DNA from: Myxococcota bacterium
Lineage (GTDB): Bacteria > Myxococcota > UBA4151
NCBI GenBank assembly: GCA_028823075.1
Contig: JAPKCE010000171.1
Coordinates: 1-5,297, forward strand
DNA length: 5,297 bases
Direction: 5' to 3'
Part shown: in pieces, positions 1 through 5,297 of the stretch
How the letters are laid out: each line of letters starts with the position of its first letter
How positions within the stretch are numbered: position 1 is the stretch's first letter
Made by a program: the position numbers and the translations under genes
The notes under the pieces: generated by a model
Told to the model about the DNA's origin: nothing
The model's input: the letters and a program-made list of their open reading frames with translations, nothing else
The model's database searches: none

Positions 1-1133
1 CCGACCTGCAAAGCGCTGCTCATGCCTGGCGCAAGGTTTCAGCTGGCTACGCCCGGGCAGTCGCCCTAAAAGACCCTATTGTCAGCTATTCAAGCGCTCC
101 GGCTACCCTCGGTTCCGAACATGGCTACGGCCAGAGCTTGAGCTACAAACAGCGCTTCGAATGGTCTGGGAAACAGCAGCTTCGGGGGGCCTTTGTGCGC
201 GCTCAGGCGGATGGCGAAGGCGCACGCTTCGAGACCCTTCGCCAGCGCTTAATCGAGCTCAGTAGCAATCTCTTTGCTGATCATTACGCTCTAGCGAGAG
301 CCTTGGAAATCAACGGCGAGCAAGCCGCGCTGACGCAGCGTTTAGTCGACAGCAGCAAGGCTCAATATGCCTCGGGAAGTGGCTCGCAACAGGCGCCGCT
401 CCAGGCGCTGATCGCCCTGGCGACTTTAGCGCGTGAGGAGCTTCGTTTAAATTCTCGCCAGGCCTTGGTGATCGCTCGCCTTAACGGCTTATTGAGGCGG
501 CCTAGCGCCACAGACATTCCTCCGCCGCCTAAGACCCTGCCACTCGGACCGGCGCCGCTCGAATCCGAAACGTTAGGTTTGGAAACTCATCCTGAGCTTC
601 GTGCAAATCAATCTCGGGTCGCTGCGAGCCGCCGACATCTGGAATTGGCGCAAAAAAATGGACGCCCGGACTTTAGCGTGGGGGCGACTTACAATTCGAT
701 GTGGCCCAAAACAGAACATCAATTCATGCTCGGCCTTTCGCTTAATCTTCCCCTTTGGCGGGACGCAAAACGCGGAGAAATCGACCAGGCTGAGGCCGGT
801 CTTGCTCAGTCGCTTAGCGAGCTAGCGGCAAAGCAAACCGGGCTCGACGTGGCGCGGCGTAGCGCTGAGCTCGAATTCACGGCTGTGCTCGCGGACTCGG
901 GTCTAATCCATGGCAGCTTACTGCCTCTGGCGAGGGCTAAAGTCAGCGCCGCTCGGGCGGGCTTTGAAAGCGCTCGCCAGCCCTATTCAGTGCTGGTGAT
1001 GGCCCAAATTTCGCTGCTGAGACTGCGTCGCGAGGAGCATGATTCTATCGCTGAGAGCTGGCGTTGTCGCGCGGCCCTGCTGCGCGCCCTTGGTGGGGCC
1101 TCCAACCCGCCTGATTCCGGAGGTAAAAAATGA
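1..1133 (+). CDS. cusC: TolC-family outer-membrane efflux channel, CusC-like (5' partial)
   Basis: This is the outer-membrane/periplasmic exit duct of a tripartite metal efflux pump. The frame is open from the first full codon at base 3 to the TGA at 1131-1133, giving 376 visible residues. The signal peptide and first part of the protein, probably 50-80 residues, lie outside the window. The TTG at 138 is an internal leucine codon and not the start, because coding continues unbroken upstream of it. The visible part has the two-fold OEP layout: a strand region around FEWSGK (visible residues 52-57), a long helical hairpin rich in Ala, Leu, Glu and Arg (about 60-165), a proline-rich linker (PPPPK, 173-177), a second strand region with PDFSVGATYN and GLSLNLPLW (about 222-252), and a second helical hairpin (about 255-370). 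Its stop overlaps the start of the adaptor gene. Family membership is secure. The CusC label rests on the neighbouring CusB and CusA, since channels of this family do not reveal substrate on their own. Confidence 0.88.
   Translation, partial: DLQSAAHAWRKVSAGYARAVALKDPIVSYSSAPATLGSEHGYGQSLSYKQRFEWSGKQQLRGAFVRAQADGEGARFETLRQRLIELSSNLFADHYALARALEINGEQAALTQRLVDSSKAQYASGSGSQQAPLQALIALATLAREELRLNSRQALVIARLNGLLRRPSATDIPPPPKTLPLGPAPLESETLGLETHPELRANQSRVAASRRHLELAQKNGRPDFSVGATYNSMWPKTEHQFMLGLSLNLPLWRDAKRGEIDQAEAGLAQSLSELAAKQTGLDVARRSAELEFTAVLADSGLIHGSLLPLARAKVSAARAGFESARQPYSVLVMAQISLLRLRREEHDSIAESWRCRAALLRALGGASNPPDSGGKK
1119..1123 (+). promoter_or_regulatory. Ribosome binding site of the adaptor gene
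   Basis: GGAGG lies inside the last codons of the channel gene, 6 bases (TAAAAA) before the ATG at 1130. This strong Shine-Dalgarno match fixes the adaptor start at 1130. The start and the upstream stop share the sequence ATGA, the classic arrangement for translational coupling. Confidence 0.8.
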
Positions 1134-2842
1134 AGCGATTACCGATTAAACGGCTAGCGGTGGCGCTAATTGTCCTGGGAGCCTTAGTCGTCTTGCGCGG
1201 GCCCTTGAGCCGTTGGTTTATGCTCGCAGAGGCCAACCCAGGGCTCGTGTCCAAACCTACAACGGTTCAACAACCGCCTACTCATCGTTTTAGCGAGGTT
1301 GATTTTCAGGCGCTAAAAATTGCCTTTATGGCCTCCGAAAAACTGCGTCTTGCGTTGTCGCTCGATCAAGTAGAGCCCCTGAAAGAATTAAGTTCGGGCC
1401 TCGGGCAGGCGCTGGCGGGTTTACAACCGGCCGATCTCGATGATGCCTTGAGTTTGAGTTTGGCTGCTGCCGGTTCGGCCGCACAAGCTATCGCCCAAAG
1501 CGGCGACGCCGAATCGGCACGCGTACCTTACGGTGAGTTACAGCAGGCTCTGTTCGCCTTGGCACAGGCCGACCCTCGTTTACAAAAAGGCTGGACGGTT
1601 TTTACCTGCCCGATGGCGCCTGGGTTTCAGCGATGGTTTCAAACAAGCGGAGAGCTTGAAAACCCTTATATGGGTCAAAAAATGCTGCGCTGCGGTTCGC
1701 CTAGCGCTTGGGTTGTTGAAAGCCAGCCCGAGGAGTCGGCCGCTAGTGGTGATGACATCTCTCACTACACCTGTTCCATGCACCCTTCGGTTCATCAGAA
1801 GGTGATGGGACTCTGTCCGATTTGTAATATGGATCTCACACCGGTCACCTTTGAGGATCTCAGCACCGGAGATGTTTTGGTGGACAGCGTGCGGCGTCAG
1901 CGCATCGGCGTGCGCACCGAGGAGCTTCTCCGGCGTCGGTTGACGCGTTCCATTGGCGCCGTCGGTGAGCTGACTTGGGATGAGAGCCGCATCGAGGATG
2001 TCACCGCAAGAGTTGATGGTTGGGTGGAGAAACTGACGGTTAAGCGGCAAGGCGACAAACTCGAGAGCGGCGCTGAGTTGTTGCGTTATTATAGTCCCGA
2101 TCTGCTTGCGACCCAGCGAGAATTACTGGCCTCTCCCCGCGGCTCGGCCCTGGCGGATATAGCCAGCGAACGCTTGCAACTCTGGGGCATGTCGCGAGCC
2201 GATATTACAGCGTTAACCCGGCGTAAAAAGGTGCAAAAAAACGTGATTTTGCGCAGCCCGATAAGTGGCATTGTCCTCGAAAAGCATATCAACCAAGGGG
2301 CTCGGCTCAAAAGCGGCGCCTTGTTGTATCGCATCGCCGACCCTAGCCGTTTATGGGTCGAAGCGAAGGTCTTTGAACAGGATTTGCAGCACCTTAAAGC
2401 CGGTCAAAAGGTTAGTGTCGAATTGCCCCACGCAGCGAATGAAAACCGCCAAGCCCTCATCGCCTACGTCTATCCGCAGCTTGATTCGCAGAGCCGTACA
2501 GGGCGTTTGCGTATCGAGTTGGATAATGCAGACGGCCGGCTGCGCCCGGGAATGTTGGCGCAGCTTAAGGTCGAGGTGGAACTCGGCGAACATTTGGCCA
2601 TCCCGCATCAGGCGGTCATTGTCACCGGGGCGCGGCGGATTGTCTTCGTTGATAAAGGCGAGGGTCGTTTGCGTCCGATCGAGGTCAAACTCGGGGCGCG
2701 CGCCGGGGATTATATCATCGTCAACGAGGGGCTCAGCGAGGGCGACATCGTCGTCACTTCGGGCATCTTCTTGATCGCCGCCGAGAGCCGCATCCGCTCG
2801 GCTGCCGAGTACTGGGAGGCCAGCGATGAACCCGCCCCCTAA
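1130..2842 (+). CDS. cusB: CusB-like RND periplasmic adaptor with DUF3347-like and heavy-metal-binding domains
   Basis: This is the membrane-fusion protein that joins the RND pump to the outer-membrane channel and probably binds Cu(I)/Ag(I). It has 570 residues, against about 407 in E. coli CusB. In order: a basic N-terminus and one membrane anchor or signal segment (about 8-24); a helical DUF3347-like region (about 55-190) ending in C160-P-M162 and NPYMGQKMLRC (178-188); a heavy-metal-binding domain (212-239) with C215-x-M217-H218-P219, C229-P-x-C232 and M234-D235; then the CusB core (about 245-565). The core shows the lipoyl/barrel halves GWVEKL (297 onward) and SPISG (376-380), the stretch YYSPDLLATQREL, and the typical ending SGIFLIAAESRIRSA. 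The methionine-rich N-terminus that binds metal in E. coli CusB is not seen; the two added modules may replace it. The gene overlaps the channel gene by 4 bases and the pump gene by 17. The adaptor assignment is firm; the metal-binding role of the DUF3347-like part is inferred from its Cys and Met residues. Confidence 0.93.
   Translation: MKRLPIKRLAVALIVLGALVVLRGPLSRWFMLAEANPGLVSKPTTVQQPPTHRFSEVDFQALKIAFMASEKLRLALSLDQVEPLKELSSGLGQALAGLQPADLDDALSLSLAAAGSAAQAIAQSGDAESARVPYGELQQALFALAQADPRLQKGWTVFTCPMAPGFQRWFQTSGELENPYMGQKMLRCGSPSAWVVESQPEESAASGDDISHYTCSMHPSVHQKVMGLCPICNMDLTPVTFEDLSTGDVLVDSVRRQRIGVRTEELLRRRLTRSIGAVGELTWDESRIEDVTARVDGWVEKLTVKRQGDKLESGAELLRYYSPDLLATQRELLASPRGSALADIASERLQLWGMSRADITALTRRKKVQKNVILRSPISGIVLEKHINQGARLKSGALLYRIADPSRLWVEAKVFEQDLQHLKAGQKVSVELPHAANENRQALIAYVYPQLDSQSRTGRLRIELDNADGRLRPGMLAQLKVEVELGEHLAIPHQAVIVTGARRIVFVDKGEGRLRPIEVKLGARAGDYIIVNEGLSEGDIVVTSGIFLIAAESRIRSAAEYWEASDEPAP
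2815..2819 (+). promoter_or_regulatory. Ribosome binding site of the pump gene
   Basis: GGAGG (within GGGAGG, 2814-2819) sits in the last codons of the adaptor gene, 6 bases before the ATG at 2826. It selects this ATG as the pump start, although it places the start 17 bases inside the upstream gene. The motif and spacing match those at the previous junction. Confidence 0.78.
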
Positions 2843-5297
2843 ACCCGGTTTAATCGACGTTCTTATCGAGCGCAGCGCGCGCAACCCCGTGCTCACCGTC
2901 GTGTTGGTGGCGATGCTCGCTTTGTGGGGTGTTTTATCCCTGCGAGCCGCGCCTCTCGATGCCATCCCCGATCTTAGCGACACCCAGGTGATCGTGCTCA
3001 CCGATTGGCCTGGACGCAGCCCGGATTTGATCGAAGATCAGGTCACTTACCCACTGTCTTCAGCGCTAATGAGCGCCCCCGGTGTCACTTTCGTGCGCGG
3101 TCAATCGTTCTTTGGCCTGTCCTTTGTGAACGTCATTTTTGAGGACGGGACCGATCTCTACTGGGCGCGTAGCCGGGTGCTCGAATACCTCAGCACCGCC
3201 AGCGCCGAGTTGCCGGCCGATGCCCGCCCGCGGCTTGGACCCGATGCCACGGGCGTCGGTTGGGTGTATATGTATGTGCTGGTCGATGAGAGCGGCAAGC
3301 ATGACTTGGCCGACTTGCGCGCCTTGCAGGACTGGAACTTACGCTATGCCCTTGAGAGCGTTGAAGGTGTCGCCGAGGTTGCCGCTATCGGTGGTTTCGA
3401 AAAGCAATATCAGGTGCATCTCGATCCCGACCGACTGCGCTTTCACGGCGTCTCGGCGCAGCAGGTCGCCAAGGCCATCAGCGAGTCCAACGCCGATTCG
3501 GGGGGGCGCGCGGTAGAGATAGCGGGCCATGAACATATGATCCGTGGGCGTGGCTACCTGAGCTCGGTAAAAGAGATCGCTAGCATCCCCTTGCGCGTCA
3601 GCGACGATGGCACCCCCTTGTTGGTAAGCGACGTCGCCGAGGTGAGCCTAGGTTCGACGGCGCGCCGTGGCCTGGCCGAATGGAATGGGCGCGGCGAGAC
3701 GGTCGGCGGCATTGTGGTGATGCGCCAGGGAGAGAACGCCCTGAGTGTGATCGATCGGGTAGAAGAGCGCTTGCAGCAACTGCGCGCCGGTTTGCCCGAG
3801 GGGGTGGAGATTAAAACCGCCTACGATCGCTCGGAATTGATCGAAGGCGCTATCGATACGCTGAGTTCGACCTTGATCGAAGAGATGATTATCGTGAGTT
3901 TGATCATCTTCTTCTTCCTGCTCAGCGTTCGCAGCGCGCTGGTGCCGGTGATCACCATCCCAGTTGCCGTTTTGTTAGCCTTTATCCCCATGTTCTATCA
4001 GGGGCTTACCGCCAACATCATGTCCTTGGGCGGTATCGCTGTAGCCATTGGCGCGATGGTGGATGCATCGATAATTATCATTGAAAACATCCATAAACGT
4101 CTCGAGGACAAAGAAGAGCATGAAGACCATCTAACGGTGATGATCTCGGCCATGCGCGAAGTGGGCCCGGCGGTCTTCTTCTCGCTGCTGGTGATCACCG
4201 TTTCGTTCCTGCCGGTGTTCACTTTGCAGGCCACCGAAGGGCGCTTGTTCAGGCCGCTTGCCTTCACAAAGACTTATTCGATGGGCTTTGCGGCGATCCT
4301 CGCGGTGACGCTTACCCCGGCCTTGGCGGCGCTCTTTATTCGCGGCGGAGTTCGTAAAGAAAAGGATCATCCGATCAGCCGTCTGCTCAACTGGCTCTAC
4401 GAGCCGGTCGTGCGCTTTGTGGTGCGCCATCGGGTTGGCGTGGTGATCGCTGCGCTCGTCGCCATGCTCTTCACCGTGCCCGCTGTAATGCGTCTAAAAT
4501 CGGAATTCATGCCGCCGCTCAACGAAGGCACTATTTTGTACATGCCTTCGGCGCCGCCGGGCATGTCGATCACCGAGGCCGGTAATGTGCTGCAGGCGAT
4601 GGATCGCCAATTAATGGAAATTCCCGAGGTCGTCTCGGTGTTAGGAAAAATGGGGCGCGCCGATACGGCCACCGATCCAGCGCCGCTGGGTATGGCGGAA
4701 ACCACAGTGGTTTTAAAGCCGCGCGACCAGTGGCGGGAGGGCTTGAGCTGGGACGATCTGATCGCTGAAATGGATGCTAAGCTTCAGTACCCGGGCATGC
4801 CGAACATATGGTGGATGCCGATTCAGACTCGCACTGAGATGCTCGCCACCGGTATTCGCAGTCCTTTGGCAGTGCAGATTTTCGGTGAGACCTTGGCCGA
4901 TATCGAACGTGCTGGCGTGGCGGTGGAGCGGGTAATCCGAGGTGTTCCCGGCACCCGTTCCGTGTTTGCCGAACGTTCCACCGGCGGTTTTTACATCGAT
5001 TTTAAAATCAAGCGTGAGCAGGCAGCGCGTTACGGCCTGCGCGTGGCGCAGATTGAAGAGGCGCTAAGTATCGCCGTGGGCGGAAAGATCGTCACCGAGA
5101 CCGTTGAGGGGCGCCGTCGGTTTTCAGTGAACCTACGCTACGGCCGTGAACTGCGCGACGACCCGGCTCAGTTCGACTCTATTTTGGTCCAGGCGCCTAA
5201 CGGGGTGCAGGTCCCTCTAACTCAGGTGGCCGAGCTGCGCTTTGTCGCCGGGGCGCCGATGATCCGTAGCGAAGATGGCCAACTCAGTGGTTTCGTC
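2826..5297 (+). CDS. cusA: CusA-like heavy-metal RND efflux pump, Cu(I)/Ag(I) type (3' partial)
   Basis: This is the proton-driven inner-membrane pump of the system. The frame is open from ATG 2826 to the window edge, giving 824 of an expected 1040 or so residues. Visible parts are TM1 (about 22-41), the first periplasmic domain with VDAIPDLSD-type (here LDAIPDLSDTQV) and FEDGTDLYWARSRVLEYL motifs, LGPDATGVGW, TM2-TM6 (about 354-506), TM7 (about 537-553) and most of the second periplasmic domain. The TM4 signature GAMVDAS with D413 matches the proton-relay aspartate D405 of E. coli CusA and the monovalent-metal (HME4) class; it lacks the DFG-x3-D pattern of CzcA-type pumps. The three-methionine metal site is intact (M573, M623, M672), as are D617, E625 and R669; K678 is Arg. 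Methionines equivalent to M271, M410, M501 and M755 are absent. TM8-12, with the remaining charged relay residues, lie beyond the window. The start is 8 residues longer than in E. coli (MNPPPKPG) and is supported by its ribosome binding site. Confidence 0.95.
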   Translation, partial: MNPPPKPGLIDVLIERSARNPVLTVVLVAMLALWGVLSLRAAPLDAIPDLSDTQVIVLTDWPGRSPDLIEDQVTYPLSSALMSAPGVTFVRGQSFFGLSFVNVIFEDGTDLYWARSRVLEYLSTASAELPADARPRLGPDATGVGWVYMYVLVDESGKHDLADLRALQDWNLRYALESVEGVAEVAAIGGFEKQYQVHLDPDRLRFHGVSAQQVAKAISESNADSGGRAVEIAGHEHMIRGRGYLSSVKEIASIPLRVSDDGTPLLVSDVAEVSLGSTARRGLAEWNGRGETVGGIVVMRQGENALSVIDRVEERLQQLRAGLPEGVEIKTAYDRSELIEGAIDTLSSTLIEEMIIVSLIIFFFLLSVRSALVPVITIPVAVLLAFIPMFYQGLTANIMSLGGIAVAIGAMVDASIIIIENIHKRLEDKEEHEDHLTVMISAMREVGPAVFFSLLVITVSFLPVFTLQATEGRLFRPLAFTKTYSMGFAAILAVTLTPALAALFIRGGVRKEKDHPISRLLNWLYEPVVRFVVRHRVGVVIAALVAMLFTVPAVMRLKSEFMPPLNEGTILYMPSAPPGMSITEAGNVLQAMDRQLMEIPEVVSVLGKMGRADTATDPAPLGMAETTVVLKPRDQWREGLSWDDLIAEMDAKLQYPGMPNIWWMPIQTRTEMLATGIRSPLAVQIFGETLADIERAGVAVERVIRGVPGTRSVFAERSTGGFYIDFKIKREQAARYGLRVAQIEEALSIAVGGKIVTETVEGRRRFSVNLRYGRELRDDPAQFDSILVQAPNGVQVPLTQVAELRFVAGAPMIRSEDGQLSGFV

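Noticed and set aside
651..659. CAA AAA AAT in the channel gene, a slippery-type heptamer in the zero frame
   Set aside because: It encodes an ordinary Q-K-N, the frame continues with conserved family sequence, and no product in the -1 frame is recognisable.
138..1133. TTG at 138 as the start of the channel gene
   Set aside because: The same frame is open back to base 3 with typical family sequence (alternating Ala/Arg helix and a PIVSY stretch), and no ribosome binding site precedes 138. The gene is truncated by the window edge.
1125..1133. A-run before the overlapping stop/start, which could allow a -1 slip fusing channel to adaptor
   Set aside because: An A-rich spacer between a Shine-Dalgarno and ATG is normal, the tandem codons do not re-pair fully in the -1 frame, and a fused outer-membrane channel and inner-membrane adaptor would make no topological sense.
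1580..2050. 156-codon minus-strand open frame within the adaptor gene
   Set aside because: It is fully antisense to the conserved metal-binding and core domains of CusB, and its translation has no recognisable motif.
2234..2242. CAA AAA AAC in the adaptor gene, a slippery-type heptamer in the zero frame
   Set aside because: A -1 slip would reach a TAG near 2346 after about 35 unrelated codons and lose the rest of the CusB core. No stimulatory structure was identified, so it is treated as chance.
2265..2774. 169-codon + strand frame inside the adaptor gene
   Set aside because: It is a +1 shadow of the CusB core, with Arg/Ser-rich low-complexity composition and no supported start.
2351..3001. 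216-codon open frame on the minus strand across the adaptor-pump junction
   Set aside because: It is antisense to two well-recognised genes, has no ribosome binding site that I see, and its translation shows no recognisable family. It is a by-product of GC-rich coding on the other strand.
2826..5297. CzcA-type (Zn/Co/Cd) identity for the pump
   Set aside because: TM4 has GAMVDAS with one Asp in the monovalent-type pattern, and the M573/M623/M672 site is present. Divalent-metal pumps use a DFG-type TM4 motif and lack the three-methionine site.

Overview
The window is a fully coding piece of a copper/silver efflux operon. It encodes a tripartite, heavy-metal RND system of the Cus type, with all three genes on the + strand in the order outer-membrane channel, periplasmic adaptor, inner-membrane pump (C-B-A). 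The channel gene is cut at the left edge and the pump gene at the right edge; only the adaptor gene is complete. No RNA gene, mobile element, CRISPR array, promoter or terminator is visible. The only non-protein signals found are two ribosome binding sites, one at each gene junction.

Layout. Bases 1-1133 encode the last 376 residues of a TolC-family channel (CusC-like). Bases 1130-2842 encode a 570-residue CusB-like adaptor, about 160 residues longer than the E. coli protein. The extra length comes from two N-terminal modules, a DUF3347-like domain and a small Cys/Met/His heavy-metal-binding domain. Bases 2826-5297 encode the first 824 residues of a CusA-like pump, which is normally about 1040 residues. 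Adjacent genes overlap by 4 and 17 bases. Each downstream start has a GGAGG exactly 6 bases upstream, so the three proteins are probably made by coupled translation from one transcript.

How they work together. CusA would take up Cu(I)/Ag(I) from the periplasm or cytoplasm using the proton gradient. CusB would dock CusA to the channel and, through its Cys/Met modules, could bind and hand over metal. CusC would release the metal outside the cell. Monovalent specificity is supported by the three-methionine site of CusA, conserved at residues 573, 623 and 672, and by the GAMVDAS signature in TM4. Two of the methionine pairs proposed to pass metal through E. coli CusA are missing as complete pairs. 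There is also no cusF chaperone gene between channel and adaptor, where E. coli has one.

Organism. An outer-membrane channel means a Gram-negative bacterium. Base composition is moderately GC-rich (high 50s percent, judged by eye), and the protein style fits a proteobacterium, perhaps a gammaproteobacterium. The genus cannot be named from this sequence. The region is mostly a recognisable metal-resistance operon. Its less ordinary points are the composite adaptor and the altered methionine relay.
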